From Chloroflexota bacterium (GTDB lineage: Bacteria; Chloroflexota; Chloroflexia; Thermomicrobiales; UBA6265): a DNA stretch of 10,038 bases. Position 1 is the first letter of the stretch. Each line of letters starts with the position of its first letter. Positions 1 to 7,008 of the stretch are shown in pieces. Position numbers and translations under genes: made by a program. Under the pieces are notes generated by a model. The model had not been told where the DNA came from. It saw only the letters and a list, made by a program, of their open reading frames with translations, and searched no databases. The DNA lies in the NCBI GenBank assembly GCA_023424355.1, contig JAFAEA010000216.1, positions 1 through 10,038 of the forward strand, read 5' to 3'.

Positions 1-24
1 GTCGGCGGCAAGATTTACAAGTAG
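1..24 (+). CDS. Possible 3' end of an upstream gene (partial)
   Basis: The first seven codons read VGGKIYK and end in TAG with no earlier stop. That would suit the C-terminal tip of a gene entering from the left, but eight codons cannot prove coding. No function can be assigned. If real, it would run toward the primase-helicase gene, which lies on the other strand, and its stop would sit about 8 bp before the first 17-bp direct repeat. Confidence 0.22.
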   Translation, partial: VGGKIYK

Positions 25-32
25 CTTCTGGA

Positions 33-92
33 ACCCGTGCATAAGGGCAGGCGTACGCGGAGTCGGGCCCATGATACCCGCACATAAGGGCA
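33..92. repeat. Pair of 17-bp direct repeats, 43 bp apart
   Basis: Copies are at 33-49 and 76-92, reading ACCCGTGCATAAGGGCA and ACCCGCACATAAGGGCA. They match at 15 of 17 positions, and CATAAGGGCA is exact in both. They are noncoding as far as can be seen and lie left of the palindromic repeat that follows the primase-helicase gene. Short direct repeats of this kind can be recombinase-binding or replication-protein sites, but no matching protein is visible here, so the role is unknown. Confidence 0.5.
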
Positions 93-183
93 CGCTTCGC
101 TGCTCACGGTGTTCGGCCGCCTTCGGCAGCACGGGCCTGCGGAGGTGAGGTGCGGGCGTAGGCGGTGTCAGGTCCGGGGAGGA

Positions 184-268
184 GATGGAGGAGAAGGTGA
201 AGAAGTGAGGTTTTTTCCGGGCCCGGAAAATTGTCTCCTCTCCACCTTCTCCCACTTCTCCTTATGAA
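184..268. repeat. Long palindromic repeat, copy A
   Basis: This 85-bp unit matches 2193-2277 at 72 of 85 positions without gaps. It is also an imperfect palindrome spanning about 182-261. The centre is a perfect 18-bp core, TTTTCCGGGCCCGGAAAA (213-230). The left arm is purine-rich (GGAGAAGGTGAAGAAG type) and the right arm is its approximate complement. On the minus strand it begins at the end of the primase-helicase gene, whose TAA stop (262-264) lies inside the repeat. As RNA it would form a long hairpin and could protect or end the transcript. As DNA it could be an origin or a protein-binding structure. No T-run follows the hairpin in the direction of the gene, so it is not a canonical terminator. 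Confidence 0.8.
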
Positions 269-2031
269 GCGGCCTCTTTTTCCACTGGTGGATACCACGC
301 CCAGTAGCTGCCTTCGTTGCGACTGATAATGCGCAGGCGTTGCTTGGCGGCCTTCAGGCTGTGTTCCTTGATCCCGGCCAGCTCGGCTGCCTGCAGCAGA
401 GGTTTTGCCGACTTCGGCTCACCATCCAGGTACTCCAGCAGCCAATCCGCAGCTTCATCACTCGGTGAGATTCGCTTCTCCGAATCAGCCGACTTCGACT
501 TGCCGTTGAACAGATCGTCGATCGACATTTGGAGCGCGCCGTGGAACTCCATGGCGCCATCCAGAGGTCGGCTAAACATGATCGGACTCGGAGCCACCGA
601 GTAGTTGCTTTTGGTGACGCCGAAGATCTTGCGTTTGGGCTGCTCCGCCACCTGCATATCCTCTGGCACGTCATTCACCATCCAGATGCAGCGCGCCAAG
701 GCAATGAACGCGGTACTGCCCATCAGCTTCTGCATTGCGCGAGTTTGGCCATCTGCCTTGCCGATGTGCATGATGCCAAGAATGGCAACTCCGGTCTCCT
801 CGGCCAGCTGCACGAGTGGCCCGAGTGCAGCTCGTACCTCGCCTTCACTGTTCTTATCGGTGCTGGGGAGGTAGCTGCTGATGGGATCGATGATAACCAG
901 GCTGATATCGTGCTTTGCAACCGCATACCGGAGCGACTCTACATCGCGTTTGAGATCCAGCAGACGGTTGCCTTTCTGCTGACTTTTGAAACCTCGCAGA
1001 AAGTGGACTCGTTCCGTGTTGGCACCATGTACTTCCAGTCGCGGTTTCACCACGTGTGCCACATCATCTTCCGCGGCCAGCAGCAGGGTATTCATTTGGT
1101 CGGCACGGGTTCCATCCGGGAGAATTCCGCCGTTACTCAGCGTGGCGGCAAGGCTCATGGTGATGGTGCTCTTGCCATCACCGGCATAGCCACCGAGCAG
1201 CGAGAACATGCCCTTCGGTAGCCAGTTCCTCCAGATCCAATCTATCGGTTTGGCTTCCACTTCGTCCAGCCGAACGATATCGATCTGCTCGATGGTATCC
1301 GGCACATCGGAGATGGAGGATTCATCCAGTGAATCGTGGATGTGCTGGAACAGGGCGTCCCGAGTGTTGCCCTGAGCAAACCAGTCATCCAGTCCGCACT
1401 TGGCGCCATCCGGAAGATCGGGCATGAGGAGATATTTCACCCTTGCGCCCTTGCTCTTGAGAAAGTCGGACAACCGCTCCAACGCTTTCCGCACGGACTT
1501 TTTGGTCATCACATCGCTATCGAATGCCAGCACTACCTCGCGACGATTGAGGGCGATCTGCTCCCAATCGGCCAAGGCGGTTTTGCCGCCGTGCTCGTTG
1601 GTCCCGCGCCATCCCCACACGCCCTGAAGCCCAATGGTGACCCCGAGTCCTTGTGTTGAGCCAGAATCAACTTTCTTGGCTCCTTCGGTAATCCACAGGG
1701 GTACGGTTGGATTGTCCAGCGCACCTTTTGTGTGCGGGGGAACATCGATTACCTGACGAGCTCCGGCGGCCGTTTCGTACTTGAGCGGCTTCCCATCTTT
1801 ATCCGTTCGAGGTGAATCGGGCTTCAACTGCCAACACTCCACCTTGCTATTGACGGTATGGATGGGAATCAGCAATCCCGACCGGCGCTGATAGCTGGCG
1901 AACTCCTTCGGGAGATCATCGGGATTGGTGATGCTTCGGTACCCTCGCTTTCTGATGATCAGGTCGATGATGCCGCTGCCCTTCTCAAGTTCTTCACGAT
2001 GTTCCGGGGAAAGATAGTTTTGGGTGGACAC
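262..2031 (-). CDS. DUF3854/TOPRIM-like and AAA (RepA-type) primase-helicase of a mobile element
   Basis: This 589-residue protein probably primes and unwinds DNA at the origin of a mobile replicon. The N-terminus (LSPEHREELEKGSGI, residues 7-21) and the following half resemble DUF3854 replication proteins. A TOPRIM-like centre has an acidic residue in WITEGAKK (E116) and a DxD in VLAFDSD (D171, D173). The second half is a RecA-fold ATPase like RepA/AAA_25, with Walker A GGYAGDGKST (280-289) and Walker B LVIIDPISSY (378-387, D382). Residues about 541-579 look like the small winged-helix tail common in this family. The start is GTG at 2031 because AAGGAGG (2038-2044) precedes it by 6 nt; the in-frame ATG at 2118 has no SD and adds an unlike 29-residue extension. 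The gene looks full-length. No integrase, relaxase or Rep partner is in the window. Palindromic repeats lie at both ends. Confidence 0.85.
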   Translation of the reverse strand: MSTQNYLSPEHREELEKGSGIIDLIIRKRGYRSITNPDDLPKEFASYQRRSGLLIPIHTVNSKVECWQLKPDSPRTDKDGKPLKYETAAGARQVIDVPPHTKGALDNPTVPLWITEGAKKVDSGSTQGLGVTIGLQGVWGWRGTNEHGGKTALADWEQIALNRREVVLAFDSDVMTKKSVRKALERLSDFLKSKGARVKYLLMPDLPDGAKCGLDDWFAQGNTRDALFQHIHDSLDESSISDVPDTIEQIDIVRLDEVEAKPIDWIWRNWLPKGMFSLLGGYAGDGKSTITMSLAATLSNGGILPDGTRADQMNTLLLAAEDDVAHVVKPRLEVHGANTERVHFLRGFKSQQKGNRLLDLKRDVESLRYAVAKHDISLVIIDPISSYLPSTDKNSEGEVRAALGPLVQLAEETGVAILGIMHIGKADGQTRAMQKLMGSTAFIALARCIWMVNDVPEDMQVAEQPKRKIFGVTKSNYSVAPSPIMFSRPLDGAMEFHGALQMSIDDLFNGKSKSADSEKRISPSDEAADWLLEYLDGEPKSAKPLLQAAELAGIKEHSLKAAKQRLRIISRNEGSYWAWYPPVEKEAAS

Positions 2032-2037
2032 TTCCAG

Positions 2038-2044
2038 CCTCCTT
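2038..2044 (-). promoter_or_regulatory. Ribosome binding site fixing the primase-helicase start
   Basis: AAGGAGG on the minus strand ends 6 nt before the GTG at 2031-2029. It selects this start over the ATG at 2118, which has no purine-rich site at the right distance. Confidence 0.8.
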
Positions 2045-2192
2045 GGGGTGTGCCATCCACAATCAGGGATAGCGATCAATACACACAGGAGCTCTGGCTC
2101 TCTACTATCTATACGCATCGGCGCGATCCGAATTTGACCGAATCCGCGATTTTCGCCAAGAATTTAACAATTGACACTGTTTTGAGAGGGGA

Positions 2193-2277
2193 GATGGTGA
2201 AGAAGGTGAAGGGGGGAAGTTTTTCACCGGCCCGGGAAATTGTCTCCCCTCCACCTTCTCCCCCTTCTCCTCATGAA
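2193..2277. repeat. Long palindromic repeat, copy B
   Basis: This is the second copy of the 85-bp unit at 184-268, in the same orientation, at 85% identity. The arms again pair: purine-rich about 2199-2218 against 2242-2261. The central core is less perfect (CCGGCCCGGG region, 2228-2236). It lies about 160 bp upstream of the primase-helicase start. On the minus strand its first bases read TCATGAGGAGAAG, against TCATAAGGAGAAG in copy A, where TAA is the gene's stop. Copy B may therefore mark where another gene once ended. The role is unknown; origin, insulator or recombination footprint are all possible. Confidence 0.8.
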
Positions 2278-2285
2278 CACACCAT

Positions 2286-2324
2286 GGCCCACGGCTCCCT
2301 ACAGTGCGAAGGGAATCGTGGGCC
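2286..2324. terminator. Hairpin downstream of the reductase gene (non-canonical terminator)
   Basis: GGCCCACG (2286-2293) pairs with CGTGGGCC (2317-2324), and TCCCT (2296-2300) pairs with AGGGA (2310-2314) inside it, around a 9-nt loop. It lies 30 bp past the reductase stop and could end or protect that transcript. No T-run follows on the minus strand, so a standard intrinsic terminator is not supported and read-through toward the primase-helicase is possible. Confidence 0.5.
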
Positions 2325-2353
2325 GGTTGGATTTCTGAATCCGATGACAGATG

Positions 2354-3406
2354 CTATGCAGTCGCGGCCTTTGCGCGCTTCTCCATGATGGTGGTGCTGT
2401 GACCGCCATCGAGGCGAGCATCCGGATTGATGTGCACCAGCGCATGGTTCACCGCGGTCACCGCCTCGGCGGAGCCAGTCGCGATGAGCTTGAACTTGGC
2501 CGGATACGTGGCGATATCGCCAGCGGCAAAAATACCCGGAATGCTGGTTTGCATGGTCTGGATATCCACCACAATCGAGTTGCGCTGCAGCTCGAATCCC
2601 CAGCTCTTCAACGGTCCAGGATCGGCCTTGAAGCCGATGGCGCAGATGAGCTCATCCACCTCCACATCCTGGGTGGTGCCATCCTTGTGGGCGAACGTGA
2701 GGCTGGCAATGCGACCGTGATCGCCGGCGCGAACCTCGGTAACTTCGTACTCTGGATAGTGCAAATCGACGCTGCTGGCGACCAGTTCTTCCACGGTGCT
2801 TTCGTGCGCGCGGAACTTGCTGCGGTGAATCACACGCACGCTCTCGGCAATCGGCTCGAGGGTGAGCGCCCAATCCACGGCGCTATCGCCACCACCGACC
2901 ACCACGACCTTCTTGTCGCGGAAATCTTCGATGTGCTTGGCGAAGTAGTGCACGCCCTTGCCTTCCAGCTCATCCACACCGCTGGCGGTGAGGCGAGTCG
3001 GCTCGAAGGCACCAACACCGGCAGCGATGATGATGGCGCGGCTGCGGCGGAAACCCTTGCTGGTTTGCAGGGCGAAGGTGCCATCTTCCAGTTCAAAGAG
3101 GCTCTGCACCTGCTCACTCAAGCGGATAACCGGATCCGCCTTCATTGCCTGCTCGAGACATGCGGCAGCGAAATCCTTGGCCAGCACGCGAGGGTAACCG
3201 ATGACATCGTAGATGTACTTTTCCGGGTACATGGCGGTGCACTGACCACCGGCTTCCTCAAGGGAATCGATGATCTGCACACTCATGCCGCGCAAACCGG
3301 CATAGAAGGTGGCAAAAAGCCCGGTTGGGCCAGCGCCGATTATATTGAGATCGTACACCGGCTCGTTGATGAACTCGGGAGAGTTCAGAAATGCTGTATC
3401 GGTCAC
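2354..3406 (-). CDS. Ferredoxin/flavodoxin--NADP+ reductase, thioredoxin-reductase-like (YumC type)
   Basis: This cytosolic FAD enzyme moves electrons between NADPH and ferredoxin or flavodoxin. The 350 residues match the family's usual length. The FAD motif is GAGPTG (24-29), the NADPH motif is GGGDSA (171-176), and the C-terminal FAD contact is GIFAAGD (291-297). True thioredoxin reductases have a CxxC just before the NADPH motif; here that segment reads VHYFAKHIEDFRDK (152-165), as in this reductase family. The start is GTG at 3406, with AGGAGA about 10 nt upstream; the upstream ATG at 3463 adds 19 residues unlike the family and has no good SD. The gene is divergent from the sensor kinase. 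Its electron acceptor cannot be read from the window. Confidence 0.9.
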   Translation of the reverse strand: MTDTAFLNSPEFINEPVYDLNIIGAGPTGLFATFYAGLRGMSVQIIDSLEEAGGQCTAMYPEKYIYDVIGYPRVLAKDFAAACLEQAMKADPVIRLSEQVQSLFELEDGTFALQTSKGFRRSRAIIIAAGVGAFEPTRLTASGVDELEGKGVHYFAKHIEDFRDKKVVVVGGGDSAVDWALTLEPIAESVRVIHRSKFRAHESTVEELVASSVDLHYPEYEVTEVRAGDHGRIASLTFAHKDGTTQDVEVDELICAIGFKADPGPLKSWGFELQRNSIVVDIQTMQTSIPGIFAAGDIATYPAKFKLIATGSAEAVTAVNHALVHINPDARLDGGHSTTIMEKRAKAATA

Positions 3407-3473
3407 GGAACGTGTTTCTCCTAAATATGCGGTGCGGCGACAACCTTGTCCCATATCCAGCATAGAATACTAT

Positions 3474-3490
3474 CCGACCGGGTGGGTCGG
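3474..3490. promoter_or_regulatory. Dyad in the divergent reductase/kinase intergenic region
   Basis: CCGACC (3474-3479) and GGTCGG (3485-3490) form a 6-bp inverted repeat around 5 bp, between the divergent starts at 3406 and 3570. It is in a position to be an operator for either gene. A short dyad in GC-rich DNA can arise by chance, so this is tentative. Confidence 0.3.
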
Positions 3491-3569
3491 AAACCCGTGT
3501 TTGTGGGAAGCTATTTCGCATCTGGACGTTGCGCACAAGCGGTGGCGGCAGCGATAGGCAGGGAGTCCA

Positions 3570-5729
3570 GTGGGCGACAATCGTATTAAGCAATGGGCAC
3601 AAGCGCGGATGACCCCGGAATCGTGGAACCGGATTGTCGGCACGATCCAGGCGGGAGGACGCGGCGTGCAGCGCTCGGCTGTCGAGCTTCGGCATTGGGC
3701 GAGTATCGGCAGCGATACTGTCACCAGTTTCCGCAACGCTCGCGTTGAGCCGTGGCGTCTGGTTTTCAGCATCGCCATCATTCTGATCCCGATGTTCATC
3801 CTTAGTCTGCTGCCCATCACCATCCCTGCAGCCATTTTGGTGGCGCTATTGCTCACCCTGATTTTGCTGAGCACCTACACCGCCGATTGGGTTGGCGGCT
3901 TCTCGAGCATGATCACCGGTCTGGTAGTGCTGGATATTCTGTTTGTTGGCCAGCGCAATGAGTTCGATTTCTGGAAGGATTCAACCCGGCTCTGGGTGAT
4001 CGTGTTCTATCTGCTCACCGCCTCCGCGCTGATCGTGATGATGGAGCACCTGAAGCACGAACTCGCCATCGCCAAGATCGAGGCATCTGCACTTCGGGCC
4101 GCGAACACTGCCTTCTACTCCGTCGAGATCGCCGCTGCCCAGCGCCCTGCAGGCGATAGCGAAGCCTACGTCGGCGTTTTGCAGATGATTCTCACCGCCA
4201 TGGCGAGAGTGAATCGGGCCAGCGCCGGTGCACTGTACCTGGTGGATGAACCGAACAATGCCCTCGTCCACGCGGCGACATACGGCGCGGAAGACGATGG
4301 CGAACTGTTGGACGGCGATGAGACAAATCGCGTGATTCCGATGGATTTCGGATTCGTGGGTCGGGTGGCTTCCGAGCGGCGGCCGGTGGTGATTTCCGAT
4401 ATCCGCAACGATGCCGAAGTCTCGGATGTGATCGCCATCAATCCACATGTGCGCTCGGTATTGGGCGTCCCGATTTTCGATGGCCAGAACGAACTGGCAG
4501 GTGTCGCCTGGGTGGGTTTGTACGTCACCTATCGCTTCACGCAAACATCGCAGGCACGGTTGCAGGCTCTCGCCTACCGCACCATCGCCTTTATGGAGGC
4601 CGCTCGCCTCGCCGACCAGCAGGTGGAAGAGCTCGGCCGCGTGCAGGATAGCCATCGTCGCTTGCAGGCCGTCATTCAAACCATGCCAGAAGCCGTGATG
4701 GTGGTTCGACCACCGCATGGTCAGATTGTGACCAGCAATGCCGCCGCGCAGAATCTTTTCGGACTCAACCGACCGGGGGCGTCGCTGAATCTGCGCCGCA
4801 TCGATCAACTCAACATCACACCGGATCCACCGGAGCTCGATATCGAACTGCCGATGACGCAATCGATGCGCGATGGTTCGACCGTCACCAGCGTGGAGCT
4901 CATCGTCAAGACGCCAGATGGTCGCGATGTACCCGTTGTGGCCAGTGCTGCGCCCTTGATCACCGAAGATAACGAAGTCGATGCCGTGGTGGGTGTGTTC
5001 CAGGATGTATCGCCGCTGAAGGAAGCGGAACGCCTGCGCGACGAATTCATCTCGGTGGTCTCGCACGAACTCCGGTCGCCGCTGACGCCAATCCGTGGCT
5101 TTGCGCAGGTGATTTCGCGCGATCTCGCCAAGGAGGGCGGTCACGATCAGCACATCAAGTACCTGCAGACCCTCGAGCTCCACACCGATCGCCTTCTGCG
5201 ACTGGTGGACGACCTCCTCGATGTTTCTCGCATGCGCGCCGGCCGCCTGAGCGTGCTCCACGAAGATGTGGATCTGGTGAAGATCGCCAATGCGGTGGTG
5301 GATAGCAAGCAAACCGGCCAATCCACCCACAACGTGGTGCTGCAAACCGAACTGGAGACACTCCCCGTGCGCATGGATCGGGATCGCCTCATGCAGATCC
5401 TGGATAATCTCGTTGGCAACGCGATCAAGTACACCGATGAGGGCACGGTTACCGTGGAACTCACTGCCGATGATGAGCAGATTCATCTTGCCGTTTCAGA
5501 TGAGGGACGCGGTATTCCGGAACGGGATCGCGAATCGCTCTTTAGCGCGTTCTACCGCACGCGTGATGCGAACGAGAGCGCAGTTCCGGGTCTCGGACTG
5601 GGCTTGTACATCGTTCGAGAGCTCGTAACCGCACACGATGGCCAGATCTTCATCGATGAATCACCAGCGGGCGGTGCGCGCTTCAATGTGGAGTTCCCGC
5701 GAGAAGCAGAAGGAACCACCGAGAACTAA
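3570..5729 (+). CDS. Membrane sensor histidine kinase (TM-GAF-PAS-HisKA-HATPase)
   Basis: This 719-residue kinase would sense a signal, autophosphorylate and pass phosphate to a response regulator. A roughly 60-residue cytoplasmic lead-in is followed by about four membrane helices (residues 62-82, 85-101, 112-126, 141-157) with very short loops. Next come a coiled linker, a GAF domain (about 200-340, with RSVLGVPIF at 295-303) and a PAS domain (about 365-485). The dimerization helix carries the phospho-accepting His499 in SHELRSPL. The ATP-binding domain has an N-box (N613, N617 in DNLVGNAIKYT), G1 DEGRG (644-648) and G2 GLGLGLY (674-680). The start is GTG at 3570 with AGGGAG about 5 nt upstream. 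There is no response regulator in the window, so it is an orphan here. The signal is unknown; a short-loop membrane region plus GAF suits an internal or membrane cue. Confidence 0.9.
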   Translation: MGDNRIKQWAQARMTPESWNRIVGTIQAGGRGVQRSAVELRHWASIGSDTVTSFRNARVEPWRLVFSIAIILIPMFILSLLPITIPAAILVALLLTLILLSTYTADWVGGFSSMITGLVVLDILFVGQRNEFDFWKDSTRLWVIVFYLLTASALIVMMEHLKHELAIAKIEASALRAANTAFYSVEIAAAQRPAGDSEAYVGVLQMILTAMARVNRASAGALYLVDEPNNALVHAATYGAEDDGELLDGDETNRVIPMDFGFVGRVASERRPVVISDIRNDAEVSDVIAINPHVRSVLGVPIFDGQNELAGVAWVGLYVTYRFTQTSQARLQALAYRTIAFMEAARLADQQVEELGRVQDSHRRLQAVIQTMPEAVMVVRPPHGQIVTSNAAAQNLFGLNRPGASLNLRRIDQLNITPDPPELDIELPMTQSMRDGSTVTSVELIVKTPDGRDVPVVASAAPLITEDNEVDAVVGVFQDVSPLKEAERLRDEFISVVSHELRSPLTPIRGFAQVISRDLAKEGGHDQHIKYLQTLELHTDRLLRLVDDLLDVSRMRAGRLSVLHEDVDLVKIANAVVDSKQTGQSTHNVVLQTELETLPVRMDRDRLMQILDNLVGNAIKYTDEGTVTVELTADDEQIHLAVSDEGRGIPERDRESLFSAFYRTRDANESAVPGLGLGLYIVRELVTAHDGQIFIDESPAGGARFNVEFPREAEGTTEN

Positions 5730-5740
5730 TCGCCAACAGG

Positions 5741-5778
5741 AAAGAGGCAGTCGGGATCGGATCTCGACTGCCTCTTTT
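5741..5778. terminator. Bidirectional intrinsic terminator between convergent genes
   Basis: AAAGAGGCAGTCG (5741-5753) pairs with CGACTGCCTCTTT (5765-5777) in a perfect 13-bp stem with an 11-nt loop. The T-rich end on one strand and the A-rich start on the other let it serve both the kinase (ending 5729) and the minus-strand gene ending at 5809. Confidence 0.9.
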
Positions 5779-5808
5779 GCTTGCTTGAACCGTGTTGGGA
5801 TTCCGACG

Positions 5809-6738
5809 TTACGGCGCGCCGCCGGTACCATCGCCGCCCAGGAATGGCGGTACAGCGCCGGATGTGCCATCGCTGGGACCTTCGTCCACACCGTTCCCGG
5901 TGTACCAGGCACCACCGGTGCCGTCGTCGGATGCGCCCTCGGCCGTCGGCTGCAGAGTCGATTCGCCAGAAGTCGAATCAGAGGACGAATCAGTTGACGA
6001 TCCTCCCGTGCTTTCGGTTGAAGTGCCCTGGGAGGTGCCGGAATCGGTGTTGCCGGAACTCACCGGAACATCGTTACTGCCGCTCGGCTGGGTGCTTTCG
6101 TCCACCACACCGGAATCCTGAGGAGCGGTGACGACCGGTTCTTCATATACCGGTTCTTCTACCACGGGTTCTTCAACCACCGGAGCTTCGGGTTCTGCTG
6201 CCTGCGGATAGAGAATCGCCGAACTGTTGGCGATGGTCATCGAATCGGTATCGAGTCCGTTGCCGCTGACGGTGTAGAACACACCATCGGCAATCCACAT
6301 CACCTTGTCGTAAATCGGAGTGTCGGATCCTTCAGGGATGCCGAGATCGTGAATGGCGGGATAGCCCATCACACTGGCGTTCACGCTCAACTGCACATTG
6401 AGATTGGCTTCGGAGCCAGCAGGGAACCCGCCACCGGCAACACCAGTGATGTAGAGGAACGAATTACCGGCATAGAAGTAGATGCTATAGCTTCCGCCAC
6501 CTGCGTAAACCTCCGGTGCACTACCGGATACCGGACCAGGCAACCACGACGGCACCATCACCGGAATTCCGCTGGATGTGAGGTAACTCTCGGATTCGGC
6601 GCTCAGCCAGCCCACCGTTTGGGCGGAAGAATCCTGATGGTTGATACGGTCCACAACGGGCCATGCAACCAAGGCAAAAACGAGGGCAAAAATAGGAAGC
6701 AAGGCTGCACGCGAACTGCGAAGCCGGGTATAGGTCAT
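5809..6738 (-). CDS. Secreted or membrane-anchored protein with a low-complexity C-terminal tail
   Basis: This 309-residue protein is not recognised. A basic N-terminus (TRLRSSR) and one hydrophobic helix (about residues 12-30) indicate a signal peptide or anchor. A globular segment (about 40-177) is rich in Gly, Tyr and Val and ends in TIANSSAIL. Its pattern loosely recalls extracellular domains that follow a membrane anchor in anti-sigma-like or DUF4367 proteins, but this is a weak resemblance. Imperfect PVVEE repeats follow (186-203), then a Ser/Thr/Gly/Asp-rich stretch without predicted order (about 207-275) and a Gly/Pro-rich end. The start is ATG at 6738 with AGGAGG (6748-6753) upstream; a longer reading from 6825 lacks an SD. 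It could be a cell-surface or stalk protein. The gene is convergent with the kinase and divergent from miaB. Confidence 0.75.
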   Translation of the reverse strand: MTYTRLRSSRAALLPIFALVFALVAWPVVDRINHQDSSAQTVGWLSAESESYLTSSGIPVMVPSWLPGPVSGSAPEVYAGGGSYSIYFYAGNSFLYITGVAGGGFPAGSEANLNVQLSVNASVMGYPAIHDLGIPEGSDTPIYDKVMWIADGVFYTVSGNGLDTDSMTIANSSAILYPQAAEPEAPVVEEPVVEEPVYEEPVVTAPQDSGVVDESTQPSGSNDVPVSSGNTDSGTSQGTSTESTGGSSTDSSSDSTSGESTLQPTAEGASDDGTGGAWYTGNGVDEGPSDGTSGAVPPFLGGDGTGGAP

Positions 6739-7008
6739 GCGGGAAAACCTCCTGAGGAGAGACAGGATCTCGAGGTTGCATAGCGAAAATGGCGGGCACC
6801 ATGCACCAGAGTCTCTCATCAGCAAAGGTAGCCCATTAGAGACGGCATCGTCGATACGTCCGTACGGTCAAATCTGGAAGAGCATCATCATTTCCCGCAT
6901 GGCACGGCAAATTGTCTGCTTTTCCCGTATACTGAGGTGTTATCTGGGCGCTTTGCGTGGATGCTTTCCTTGCAAGGCGGCTATGTCGTGCACACATCGG
7001 AGGTTAAT
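6739..7008. promoter_or_regulatory. Divergent promoter region for the surface-protein gene and miaB
   Basis: This 270-bp gap separates divergent starts, so it should hold promoters for both. TATACT (6928-6933) is a plausible -10 box reading toward miaB, but no good -35 box lies 16-18 bp upstream. The palindrome CCGTACGG (6860-6867) might be an operator. The SD sites are AGGAGG (6748-6753, minus) and CGGAGG (6998-7003, plus). Nothing else is supported. Confidence 0.35.

Larger units (their letters stand above)
2032..2353. other. 322-bp noncoding region between the reductase and primase-helicase genes
   Basis: Both flanking genes run on the minus strand. From right to left this gap holds a hairpin (2286-2324), palindromic repeat copy B (2193-2277), an AT-rich stretch (about 2145-2186, including AATTTAACAATTGACACTGT) and the primase-helicase SD. 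An AT-rich segment beside a long dyad and upstream of a replication gene is a layout seen in replication origins and in promoter/operator regions. No convincing sigma-70 promoter for the primase-helicase was found. The open extension from 2118 to 2032 lacks an SD and is read as leader. Confidence 0.5.

Noticed and set aside
104..298. 64-codon minus-strand open frame across repeat A
   Set aside because: It overlaps the primase-helicase end and the palindrome, and is Arg/Pro/Gly-skewed with no SD or motif.
2032..2118. Upstream ATG (2118) giving a longer primase-helicase
   Set aside because: There is no SD at that ATG, the extra residues are unlike the family, and AAGGAGG fits the GTG at 2031.
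2171..2176. TTGACA as a plus-strand -35 box
   Set aside because: There is no -10-like sequence 16-18 bp downstream and no plus-strand gene to serve; the following bases are the purine arm of repeat B.
2351..3424. 357-codon open frame on the plus strand opposite the reductase
   Set aside because: It is antisense to a well-supported reductase, shows no motif and has a composition typical of a reverse-complement shadow.
3981..5486. 501-codon open frame on the minus strand opposite the kinase
   Set aside because: It lies wholly antisense to a clear histidine kinase, is His/Ile/Arg-skewed with no domain, and has no SD; it is a codon-bias shadow.
6747..6760. CTCCTGAGGAG dyad at the surface-protein SD as a translational hairpin
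   Set aside because: The arms nearly touch, leaving too small a loop for a stable hairpin; it mostly reflects the SD sequence itself.
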